From the NCBI RefSeq assembly GCF_026410505.1, contig NZ_JAPMIU010000005.1:62001-126000 (forward strand): a DNA stretch of 64,000 nucleotides, given 5' to 3'. Shown in pieces: positions 28,462 to 35,919 of the stretch (positions are counted from its first letter, which is position 1; every line of letters starts with the position of its first letter). The notes beneath the pieces were generated by a model. The model made no database searches. It was not told where the DNA came from and saw only the letters and a program-made list of their open reading frames with translations. The position numbers were made by a program, and so were the translations under genes. Origin of the DNA: Frateuria hangzhouensis. Its GTDB lineage: Bacteria; Pseudomonadota; Gammaproteobacteria; Xanthomonadales; Rhodanobacteraceae.

Positions 28462-28611
28462 GGGAACCTCGAAAAAAGCCCGAAAGCTTTCGACGCCCAC
28501 TGTAGGAGCCCACTGGTGGGCGATGCCCTTACGCCTGATGGCACCGGCAGAAGCATCGCCCGCAAGTGAGCTCCTACGAAAACATCGCACGACGAGTCAT
28601 TCGAGGTTCCC
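28462..28611. repeat. Composite MITE-like element, copy A (12-bp perfect terminal inverted repeats)
   Basis: The element begins GGGAACCTCGAA (28462-28473) and ends TTCGAGGTTCCC (28600-28611), a perfect 12-base terminal inverted repeat. Inside are a perfect palindrome CGAAAGCTTTCG (28481-28492) and a family-2 REP pair with arms from about 28500 and to about 28578. A near-identical element lies at 55926-56072 and a left-end fragment at 47198. No transposase is encoded. It fills much of the gap between the kinase gene and the TPP riboswitch. Confidence 0.85.
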
Positions 28612-28651
28612 GCTTGGGCCGGACGTCCATTCCGTGTTTCAATAGTCGTCT

Positions 28652-28736
28652 TGAAGCGGGGGTGCCCGGCAAAACGCCGGGCTGAGAGAGTCCCTTGGAA
28701 CCTGATCCGGTTTGTACCGGCGTAGGGAGCTTGATA
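28652..28736 (+). promoter_or_regulatory. TPP riboswitch (THI box)
   Basis: All core elements of the thiamine pyrophosphate aptamer are present in order: GGGGGTGCCC with the P3 stem CCCGGC-AAAA-GCCGGG, the CTGAGA core at 28682-28687, GGAACCTGATCCGG, and TACCGGCGTAGGGAGC closing helices P4/P5 and P2. A short P1 can form between AAGC at 28655 and GCTT at 28729. It is 73 bases ahead of the TonB-receptor start, so TPP should repress the whole receptor/pnuT unit. No clear intrinsic terminator follows, suggesting control of translation or Rho-dependent termination. Confidence 0.95.
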
Positions 28737-28808
28737 AGCAGTCGCGCGTCCGTCCGGACGTGCGGCTGGCCGTCGCTTCGTTCGTGTCCCCTTGCCGACG
28801 AGTCGACG

Positions 28809-30974
28809 ATGAATATTCCCCGCACGTCCCTGCTGCTCGCCCTTCTGTCCGCGCTGGCCCCCGCCACGCACGCCGCCGACCTGCCTGACGCCGGCCAGGC
28901 CAAGGAGCTCGCGCCCGTGCGCGTGGAGGGCCAGACCCATGACGACCGCCATGGCACCGCCCTCGACGCCTACGGCAATGCATCGCTGCACGACACGCCC
29001 GCGGCGGTCACGCTGGTCACGCGCAAGCAGCTGGACGACCGCCAGATCCGCACGCTGAGCGAGCTGGCGCGCGAGGACGCCTCGCTGGGCGACAATTACG
29101 CGCCGGTCGGCTACTACCAGAACATCGCCATCCGCGGCTATCCGCTGGACCTGGCCACCGGCCTGCGCCTGAACAACCTGGCCATCGCCGGCGAACAGCC
29201 GGTCGCGCTGGAGGACAAGCAGCGGGTGGAGGTGCTCAAGGGCTTGGCCGGGCTGCAGGCGGGCGTGATGGAGCCGGGCGGCGTGGTGAACTTCGTCAGC
29301 AAGCGCCCGGCCGACGTGCGCGAGGTGACGCTGGGCACCGATTCGCACGGCTCGCGCTACGGCGCGCTGGACCTCGGCGGCTGGCTCGGCCCGAACATCG
29401 GCTTGCGCGCCAACCTTGCCTGGGAGGACATCCATTCCTACGTCCGGCACGCCGACGGCCGGCGCAACTTCTACGCCCTGGCGGCCGACTGGCACATCAC
29501 GCCGGATGCCACGCTGGAGCTGGACAGCGATTACCAGGCCAGCGCGCAGCGCTCGGTTTCCGGCTACCAGTTGCTCGGCGGCGACACGATTCCCAAACAC
29601 GCCGATCCGACGCGCCTGCTCGGCTACCAGCCCTGGCAGCAGCCGGTTTCCATCCATGCGGCCAACACCGGCGCGCGCTTCAACTATGCGCTCAGCGAGG
29701 ATTGGCGCCTGCGCCTGGCCGCCGGCCACAGCCGCAGCGTGATCGACGACAACGTCGCGTTCGCCTACGGCTGTTTCTACGCAACCGGGTGCGCCAGCGG
29801 CGAGGCGCCGGGCAATTTCTTCGCGCCCAACGGCGACTACGACATCTACGACTTCCGCAGCCCGGACGACACGCGCATCGACGACGAGGCGCGCGCCACG
29901 CTGGAAGGCCGCTTCGACACCGGCGCCGTCAGCCAGCAGCTGACCCTGGGCGCCAGCGCATTCCGCCGGCTCAACGACCAGCGCGCGGACGTCTACGACT
30001 ACGTCGGCACCGGCAACATCGCCGACCTCGATCCGCCGCGGTTCGCCCCGTCGCCTAACCAGCCGGGTGCCTCGGTGCGCCGGCTCACCAGCTGGCAGCG
30101 ATCGCTGTTCGCGCTCGACCGCCTGCATCTGGGAGAGCGGTGGCAGTTGCTGGCCGGCGCGCGCCTGGTGCGGCTGCACGAGCGCGCCTACGATGGCGAC
30201 GGCACCCTCGAACGCGACACCCGCCTCAGCAGGACGCTGCCCCAGGCCGCCGTGTTGTGGCAGCCGGTCGATCCTCTCACTGCCTACATCAGCTACAGCG
30301 AGGGCCTCTCGCTGGGCAGGGAAGCGCCGTACTGGACCAGCAATGACAGCCAGATGCTGCCACCGCGCCTGTCGCGCCAGCTCGAGGCCGGCCTGAAGTA
30401 CGCCACGGGCGGCGCGTTCGATCTGTCCGCCGCGCTGTTCCGCATCCGCCAGCCCTACCAGTTCGCGCGTCCGGACGACTCGGCCGCCGGCTTCACCTTC
30501 GTGCAGCAGGGCGAGCAGGTGCACACCGGGCTGGAGCTCGGCGCCCACGGCCGCGTCAGCGACAACCTCGGCATCACCGCCAGCGCTAGCCTGATCCGCG
30601 CCCGCGCGCAGGACACCGGCATCGACGCATACGAACGCCACCAGGTGGTCAACGTGCCGCGCCTGCGCGCCACCGTTCATGCCGAATACCGCCTGCCCTT
30701 CGCGCCGCAGCTCAGCCTGCTCGGCGGCTGGCGCTACGCCTCGGCCAACGCGGCCACGCCGGACGGCCGCGTGCGCGTCGATGCCTATCACGTGTTCGAC
30801 GCCGGCCTGCGCTATGCCGCCACCGTCAACGGCCACGCACTCACCGCGCGCCTGTCGGTGGACAACCTGTTCGACCGCTTCTACTGGCGCGACACCGGCA
30901 GCGCGCTCGGCGACAGCTACCTGTTCCCCGGCGCGCCACGCCTGGCACGCCTGTCCGTGAGCATCGCCTTCTGA
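28809..30974 (+). CDS. TonB-dependent receptor, probable outer membrane thiamine transporter
   Basis: A 721-residue receptor with signal peptide LLLALLSALAPATHAADL and a TonB box in the ELAPVRVEG region. The plug carries NIAIRGYPLDLATGLRLNNL, KQRVEVLKGLAGLQAG and the PGGVVNFVSKRPA motif seen in siderophore-type receptors; the barrel ends in LARLSVSIAF with terminal Phe. Its leader is a TPP riboswitch and it overlaps pnuT by one base (TGATG), so the ligand is inferred to be thiamine or a thiamine phosphate. The ATG at 28809 gives the clean signal sequence. Confidence 0.92.
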   Translation: MNIPRTSLLLALLSALAPATHAADLPDAGQAKELAPVRVEGQTHDDRHGTALDAYGNASLHDTPAAVTLVTRKQLDDRQIRTLSELAREDASLGDNYAPVGYYQNIAIRGYPLDLATGLRLNNLAIAGEQPVALEDKQRVEVLKGLAGLQAGVMEPGGVVNFVSKRPADVREVTLGTDSHGSRYGALDLGGWLGPNIGLRANLAWEDIHSYVRHADGRRNFYALAADWHITPDATLELDSDYQASAQRSVSGYQLLGGDTIPKHADPTRLLGYQPWQQPVSIHAANTGARFNYALSEDWRLRLAAGHSRSVIDDNVAFAYGCFYATGCASGEAPGNFFAPNGDYDIYDFRSPDDTRIDDEARATLEGRFDTGAVSQQLTLGASAFRRLNDQRADVYDYVGTGNIADLDPPRFAPSPNQPGASVRRLTSWQRSLFALDRLHLGERWQLLAGARLVRLHERAYDGDGTLERDTRLSRTLPQAAVLWQPVDPLTAYISYSEGLSLGREAPYWTSNDSQMLPPRLSRQLEAGLKYATGGAFDLSAALFRIRQPYQFARPDDSAAGFTFVQQGEQVHTGLELGAHGRVSDNLGITASASLIRARAQDTGIDAYERHQVVNVPRLRATVHAEYRLPFAPQLSLLGGWRYASANAATPDGRVRVDAYHVFDAGLRYAATVNGHALTARLSVDNLFDRFYWRDTGSALGDSYLFPGAPRLARLSVSIAF

Positions 30975-31558
30975 TGGATGCGATCGAACTCTTCGGCGCC
31001 GTGCTGAGTGCGTGGGCGGTTTGGCTCACCGCGCGACGCCGACCGTGGTGCTGGCCGGTGGGCTTCGCCTCGGTGCTGGTCTACGGCTGGATCTTCGTGC
31101 ACGCCCGGCTCTATTCGGACGCGCTGCTGCAGGGCGCTTTCGCCGTGCTGATCGTGTACGGCTGGCTGCGCTGGCTCAGGCACCTGGACAGCGACGGCCG
31201 CGTGCAGATCGCCCGGCTGCCCGTGCGCCTGCTCGCCGCGCACCTGCTGGTCGGCGCGACGGGCGCACTCGCGCTCGGCTACGCCATGCACCGCTTCACC
31301 GATGCCGCGCTGCCCTGGCTCGACGCCGGGCTCACCGCCTTCAGCCTGGTCGCGCAATGGTGGCAGGGGCGCCGCCACGTTGCCGCGTGGTGGCTGTGGA
31401 TCGTGGTCGACGTAATCTACGTGGGCGAGTACGTCTACAAGGACCTGCTGATCACGGCCGTGCTCTATGCTGGCTTCGTGGTCCTGGCCGCCATCGGCCT
31501 GCGCGACTGGCGCCGGGCCGACCAGGCTCTGCCCGGCGCGCACCCGGCCACCGGGTGA
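30974..31558 (+). CDS. pnuT: PnuC-family inner membrane transporter, probable thiamine transporter PnuT
   Basis: A 194-residue membrane protein with about seven hydrophobic helices. PnuC-type features include the N-terminal AVLSAWAVWLTARRRPWCWP plus VGFASVLVYGWIF, the middle QGAFAVLIVYGWLRW and the C-terminal aromatic helix VAAWWLWIVVDVIYVGEYVY followed by KDLLITAVLYAGFVVLA. PnuC proteins are facilitators for nicotinamide riboside; the PnuT subgroup carries thiamine and is marked by TPP-riboswitch control, as here. Translation is coupled to the TonB receptor through the TGATG overlap. Confidence 0.92.
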   Translation: MDAIELFGAVLSAWAVWLTARRRPWCWPVGFASVLVYGWIFVHARLYSDALLQGAFAVLIVYGWLRWLRHLDSDGRVQIARLPVRLLAAHLLVGATGALALGYAMHRFTDAALPWLDAGLTAFSLVAQWWQGRRHVAAWWLWIVVDVIYVGEYVYKDLLITAVLYAGFVVLAAIGLRDWRRADQALPGAHPATG

Positions 31559-31598
31559 GCGGGCCCTGTACCCCAAGGCTCACATTCAAGGACCGGTC

Positions 31599-32039
31599 AT
31601 GACCCAACCCCTGCTGGCGATCCCCATGGCACTGGCGCTCACCCTGCTCCCCGCCCACGCCATGGCGGCCTGCGGCTCGACCACGCCCGCGAGCAGCCCG
31701 AGCGAGATCGTCCAGGCGCAGGTGGATGCCTACAACGCGCACGATGTGGAGGCCTTCGCCGCCTGCTACGCGGACGATGCCAGCATGACCGGCCTCTCCG
31801 GCAAGCGCCCGCCGGTCAAGGGCAAGGCCGCGATCAAGCAGGCTTATGCCGGCTTGATTGCCAGGCAGACCCAGGCGTTCCACGTTGAAATCCTCGATCG
31901 CACCGCGAGTGGCCCGATCGTGGTCGACCTGGAACGCCTGCACGGTCTTCCGCCCGGCAGGCAACTCCCCGACAGTTTCGCGATCTACGAAGTACGCGAT
32001 GGCAAGATCGCCGCGGTGTGGTTCCCGCCGGCGAAGTGA
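31599..32039 (+). CDS. Exported NTF2-like (SnoaL/SgcJ type) protein
   Basis: A 146-residue protein. A signal peptide (AIPMALALTLLPAHAMAACG) precedes an NTF2-like fold: VQAQVDAYNAHDVEAFAACY is the standard first helix, followed by GKRPPVKGKAAIKQAYAGLI and FAIYEVRDGKIAAVWF. Such domains bind small molecules or act as simple enzymes. It starts 40 bases after pnuT on the same strand and so probably belongs to the TPP-controlled transcript, which would make it a candidate periplasmic thiamine-compound binding or processing protein; this is inference. Confidence 0.78.
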   Translation: MTQPLLAIPMALALTLLPAHAMAACGSTTPASSPSEIVQAQVDAYNAHDVEAFAACYADDASMTGLSGKRPPVKGKAAIKQAYAGLIARQTQAFHVEILDRTASGPIVVDLERLHGLPPGRQLPDSFAIYEVRDGKIAAVWFPPAK

Positions 32040-32067
32040 ATACCCGGTAACGCCGGGAGAGTTGAAC

Positions 32068-32937
32068 TTACGCCCCCTGCGGTACGGTCACCGCCCCGCG
32101 CCGCAGCCAGAACGCCACGGCCACGACCACCATTACCAGTGGCAGCACGAATCCGAACTCGTCGATCGCGTATGGCGTGATGGCGCCACGCGCTGTGGTG
32201 ATCGGGGTGAAAAAGGCCTGGATGAACAGGTTATGGCTTGCGTGCATCACCGCCGCGGTCCACAGGCTGCCCGAGCGCAACCGCAGCCAGGTCATGACCA
32301 CGCTGCTGGAAAGCACCAGCACCACGAAGCACGGCATGGCGAACCACCAGGGCGTGCCGGCGTTGTAGTCGGCGAACAACAGGATCGGCAGGTGCCACGC
32401 CGCCCAGATCGCGCCCGTGACCAGCGCGCCGCCGGTGAAGCCCAGTCGCGCCACCAGCGCGGGCGCCAGGAAGCCGCGCCAGCCGATCTCCTCGCCCAGC
32501 GCGGTGGTCAGGCTGCGCGCCATCCCCACCGAGGCAAGTAGCACGAAGTACATCGTCGTGTTGAGCCAGGCCGGCGCATCACCCCAGCCGAGCGCCTTGC
32601 CGATGGCTTCCTCGAACTGCGTATTGCCGAAGCCGCCCAGACCCGTACTCCAGACGATCGCATACGCCACCGCGGCATAGCCCAGCGGCACCAGATACGC
32701 CACCCACTGCCAGCGCCAGGCCCCCCAGCGCCAGCCCAGCCTGCCCGGTCCCTCGCCGCGCAGGCGACAGGTCAGCAGTGCGGCGATGCCGGGGCACCAC
32801 ATCAGCCCGGTCACGTACATGCCTCTCGCCCCGCCAAGGTGGCCGGTGGCGATCACCAGTGCGTAGAACACGCTGCTCAGTCCGAACGCCAGCAACAGGA
32901 ACAACCCGATGCCCGAGGATTTGCGTGTGTCGGCCAT
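32068..32937 (-). CDS. CPBP family intramembrane glutamic endopeptidase
   Basis: A 289-residue protein with about eight hydrophobic segments. The three CPBP/Abi motifs are present: EEIGWRGF (catalytic Glu pair at about 149-150), WAAWHLPILLF and MHASHNLFIQAFF. The family cleaves or processes membrane substrates; many members act in peptide self-immunity or prenyl-protein processing, and no specific substrate is indicated. The ATG at 32937 gives a short polar N-terminus before helix 1. It converges with the NTF2-like gene. Confidence 0.9.
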   Translation of the reverse strand: MADTRKSSGIGLFLLLAFGLSSVFYALVIATGHLGGARGMYVTGLMWCPGIAALLTCRLRGEGPGRLGWRWGAWRWQWVAYLVPLGYAAVAYAIVWSTGLGGFGNTQFEEAIGKALGWGDAPAWLNTTMYFVLLASVGMARSLTTALGEEIGWRGFLAPALVARLGFTGGALVTGAIWAAWHLPILLFADYNAGTPWWFAMPCFVVLVLSSSVVMTWLRLRSGSLWTAAVMHASHNLFIQAFFTPITTARGAITPYAIDEFGFVLPLVMVVVAVAFWLRRGAVTVPQGA

Positions 32938-33243
32938 GGTCCCCTCCGCCCTGGTGGAAGGTCCATCCATAAGGCAGCCGCCGGACACGTGCAAGCCTGC
33001 CGGCGGCTTCATGAACAATGAGATCGCCAAGCCGTGCACCAAGGCAAACTTGCCGGGCCGCGACGCTGCGAAGCGGCCCGCACGCCGGGGACGGAATGCG
33101 GCGGCGAGGGTCTACCGCTTTCCCTGGCCGCGGGCCAGCGCTGCTGCAGGACTCTGGCCGCATGCAGCAACCTGATGACGTCGCGTGCCGCGACCGGAAA
33201 AAAAACTGTGCAAAAGGTCGGGGGTGCGCGACCGGGCAGTCAC

Positions 33244-33705
33244 CTAGCCATCCAGCTCCACGATCCGCGGCATCACCTCGCGCCCATCGATGACCAGCTC
33301 GCCGACGCCGATCGGCAACTTGAACCTTCGCCGCCCGGCGCTGCCCGGGTTGACGTAGAGCACGCCCTCGCGCTCCTCCACCAGCGGTCTGTGCGAATGT
33401 CCCGAGACCACCACGTTCACGCCGGCCGCGGCCGGATCGATCGCCATCTCCTTGAGGTTGTGCAACACGTACAGCTGCACGTGGTCCAGTTCCAGTTGCG
33501 CCGTTTCAGGAAGGCCGGTCAACACCGCCTGGTGATCGTTGTTGCCGCGCACCGCGGTGACCGGTGCCAAGGTCGCCAGCGCTTCGAGGACCGCGACGTC
33601 ACCAATGTCACCGGCGTGGATGATGCGTGCGCAGCCGCGCAGGAAATCCAGGGCAGCCGGCCGCAGCAGGCCATGGGTATCGGAGATCAGACCAACGCGA
33701 AGCAT
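33244..33705 (-). CDS. YfcE/MJ0936-type metallophosphodiesterase
   Basis: A 153-residue calcineurin-like phosphoesterase. Metal-binding motifs appear in order: GLISDTHG, IHAGDIGD, VRGNNDH, VVSGHSHRP, and YVNPGSAGRRR near the end. Small single-domain members hydrolyse phosphodiesters in vitro and need manganese; the natural substrate is unknown. The ATG at 33705 directly precedes the first motif as in the family. Confidence 0.92.
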   Translation of the reverse strand: MLRVGLISDTHGLLRPAALDFLRGCARIIHAGDIGDVAVLEALATLAPVTAVRGNNDHQAVLTGLPETAQLELDHVQLYVLHNLKEMAIDPAAAGVNVVVSGHSHRPLVEEREGVLYVNPGSAGRRRFKLPIGVGELVIDGREVMPRIVELDG

Positions 33706-33836
33706 CGTGTTCGGCACCTCACGGATGGGCGGCCGCACGCCGACCGGCGAATGCAGGCCTGCACGGTAGCGCACCCGACGCGACCGTGCCGTCATGGCAC
33801 TCCCGGCGGGAATGGAAGGCCAATCCGTCTTTTCGC

Positions 33837-33966
33837 GTCCGAATCTGTCCGCCGGATCTGTCCGGACATGGCGGCCGAGCGTCCGCGGACAGCCGTCCAA
33901 ACCGGACCCGACCGGGGTGAAGCCGCATGGTATGGGGCTTTTAAACGTTGGCACGCGTTGTGCCAT
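33837..33966 (+). promoter_or_regulatory. Clustered GTCC/GGAC dyads and a possible sigma-54 promoter
   Basis: The gap 33706-34007 holds several GTCC boxes, three forming dyads: GTCCGGAC (33860-33867), GTCCGCGGAC (33881-33890) and GTCCAAACCGGAC (33895-33907). Downstream, TGGCACG-CGTT-GTGCC (33949-33964) has the GG-N10-GC spacing of a sigma-54 promoter with a perfect -24 box and a weak -12 box. It can also be read as the dyad TGGCAC-N5-GTGCCA, a repressor-type operator. The next start codon is 34008. The rest of the gap shows nothing I recognise. Confidence 0.4.
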
Positions 33967-34007
33967 CCAATCCGCGAAAGCTTCCTTCAACCCCGCGGAG
34001 AACCACC

Positions 34008-34160
34008 ATGAAACTCGAAACCGTCCTGCTGCACAGTCTCTTCGCCGCCTGCATGCTGCTTTGCCTCGCGGTGATGAGCGCCATGCTGATCCTGCCGACC
34101 CCCACGGCCGTGGCTGCCAGCCAGGCGCAAGCCGTCGCCAGCGCAAACACGGAAGGTTGA
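34008..34160 (+). CDS. Small single-span membrane protein, unknown
   Basis: A 50-residue open frame with a good ribosome site (GCGGAGAACCACC directly before the ATG). The protein is KLET, then one hydrophobic helix (VLLHSLFAACMLLCLAVMSA, MLILP), then a short Ala/Ser/Gln tail ending NTEG. It could be an anchored small protein or an uncleaved signal peptide. The ordered regulatory-looking sequence upstream supports it being a real gene. I recognise no family. Confidence 0.6.
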   Translation: MKLETVLLHSLFAACMLLCLAVMSAMLILPTPTAVAASQAQAVASANTEG

Positions 34161-34225
34161 GTCGCTTCCACGCTTGCAACGAGCTTCCCCGTTCGATGGC
34201 GAACGGCGCAACCTATACTTGCGCC

Positions 34226-35164
34226 ATGGCTTCGCCCCTGCAGCTGCTGCACCGTGCCACGCACGAACCGATCCGCCGCTGGGTACTGGGCGCCTTCCCG
34301 CGCGATCCCGGCGGCACGCTGGATTACGACCAGCCACACGCTGACCCGGGGCTGTTCGGGCCCGACAGCGTGACCTGGCGCATCCACGCCGACTTCCCCG
34401 GCATGCTCGCCGGCGGCCTGGCCGCGCTGATGATGCAAACGCTGCACCCGCTGGCCCTGGCCGGCGTCTGGGACCACTCCAACTTCCGCGGCGACCTGGT
34501 CGGCCGGCTGCGCCGCACCACCACCTTCGTCGGCGCCACCACCTACGCTCCGCGTGCAGCCGCCGAGGGCCTGATCGAACGCGTGCGCCGGATCCACGCG
34601 CATGTGCATGGCATGGGCGAAGACGGAACGCCCTACAGCGCGGACGACCCGGCGCTGCTGACCTGGGTGCACGTCACCGAGGCGCACAGCTTCCTTGCCG
34701 GCTACCGCCGCTTCGCCCACCGCGACGTGCCCCGCGCCATCGCCGACCGCTACTACGACGAAGTGCGCCGCATCGCAGAGGCGCTCGGCGCACGCGACGT
34801 GCCGGCCTCGGAAGCGGACGTGGCCGATTATTTCGCCCGCGTCCAGCCGCAACTGGCCTACACCGACCGCTCGCGCGAAGTGCTGCGCATCCTCGCCGGC
34901 GTGCGCCTGCCCGTCCCGCTCGCCGGCCTCTCCCGCGACGTCTTCCTCAACGCCGGCATCGCGTTGCTGCCGGGATGGGCGAGCGACCTGCTGCGTCAAA
35001 CGCCGCGGCAACGCCAACAGGCGCGCCTGGCTGCGCGCGTGCTGTGGTCGATGGCACCGGCGTTCCGTGCGGCGCTGACCGATGGCGTGGTCAGCCGCGC
35101 GGGCCGGCGGGTCGGCATGGCGCCAGAGGCGATGCGACGCTGGCCAAGCGAGACGACACTCTGA
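34226..35164 (+). CDS. Oxygenase MpaB family protein (DUF2236)
   Basis: A 312-residue DUF2236 protein. Typical elements are WRIHADFPGMLAGGLAALMM, QTLHPLALAGVWDHSNFRGD, RLRRTTTFVGATTYAPRAAA, RIHAHVHGMGEDGTPYSADD and LTWVHVTEAHSFLAGYRRF. The conserved His residues in these segments are thought to hold heme in relatives such as latex-clearing oxygenase Lcp and fungal MpaB. Substrate unknown. A TATACT element just before the ATG at 34226 looks like a -10 box, which disfavours the in-frame ATG at 34196. Confidence 0.85.
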   Translation: MASPLQLLHRATHEPIRRWVLGAFPRDPGGTLDYDQPHADPGLFGPDSVTWRIHADFPGMLAGGLAALMMQTLHPLALAGVWDHSNFRGDLVGRLRRTTTFVGATTYAPRAAAEGLIERVRRIHAHVHGMGEDGTPYSADDPALLTWVHVTEAHSFLAGYRRFAHRDVPRAIADRYYDEVRRIAEALGARDVPASEADVADYFARVQPQLAYTDRSREVLRILAGVRLPVPLAGLSRDVFLNAGIALLPGWASDLLRQTPRQRQQARLAARVLWSMAPAFRAALTDGVVSRAGRRVGMAPEAMRRWPSETTL

Positions 35165-35238
35165 TCGCGAACCCCGGACTCATGTCGGCTCGGATACTCG
35201 GCGCGGTCCATTTGATGGCAGCCATTGCGCCCCGGTAG

Positions 35239-35837
35239 GATCGGTTGTTCGTCTTTCCACCTTCGACGCTGGGCACGTTTGGTCTTGGCCCACGCCTGGC
35301 CGGCGGAGGCAACGCCCGCATCTTCCATCACGCCGGAGCGAATGACAGCTACAAGGCCTACATCGAGGGACGCCTGGACAGCGGCGACGGCTTGGTCGTC
35401 ATCACCAACGGCAGGAACGGCGACGTGCTGGGAGATGAAATCCGCAACGCCGTGTCCGATGCGCTCGGATGGACTGGCGACTGGTCGGTCAAAACCAGCG
35501 CGGTCGCAGCCGTGGAACTGTTTCGACCGGTTCGCCGGCAATTACAGCCGGCGAACCGACCAAAGTCCGCAGCTGTTGGGAATCCTCGATGCCGATCTGG
35601 AGATCCAGCACCTATCCGTGAAAGCAACGCCCCGCGGGCTGGAGTTGCACGCGAACGGAAAGCACAATTCGCTGGAACCCGTAAGCAGCAATCGATTCGT
35701 GGTACCTGACGCGTACGTTCCCGGCCGGGACTCTTCAGGTCGCATTCGATCGCGGAGCTACGTGCGAGGTAAACAGCCTGAGGATCATCGCAGGCAGCGG
35801 TGTTGCGATGTTCGACAAGCAGCGCACGCGCGACTGA
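35239..35837 (+). pseudogene. Frameshifted C-terminal remnant of a beta-lactamase-family serine hydrolase
   Basis: Three reading frames carry consecutive pieces of one protein. Frame 1 (about 35248-35520): LGTFGLGPRLAGGGNARIFH, HAGANDSYKAYIEGRLDSGD, GLVVITNGRNGDVLGDEIRN, the end of a class C beta-lactamase/esterase domain. Frame 2 (about 35520-35710): FDRFAGNYSRRTD, LEIQHLSVKATPRGLELHA, NRFVVPD. Frame 3 (about 35710-35837): GTLQVAFDRG, NSLRIIAGSGVAMFDKQRTR, then TGA. The catalytic SxxK part is absent and a stop precedes the first piece, so this is a truncated gene with two frameshifts. The 80 bases after it show no gene. Confidence 0.75.
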
Positions 35838-35919
35838 AAAACGGTTGGCCAGCGCGGCGGTGAGGACGGGAAAAAGGCCGCCGGATCGCGATCTTTTTCC
35901 CGATTCACGGCGTGCGAGG

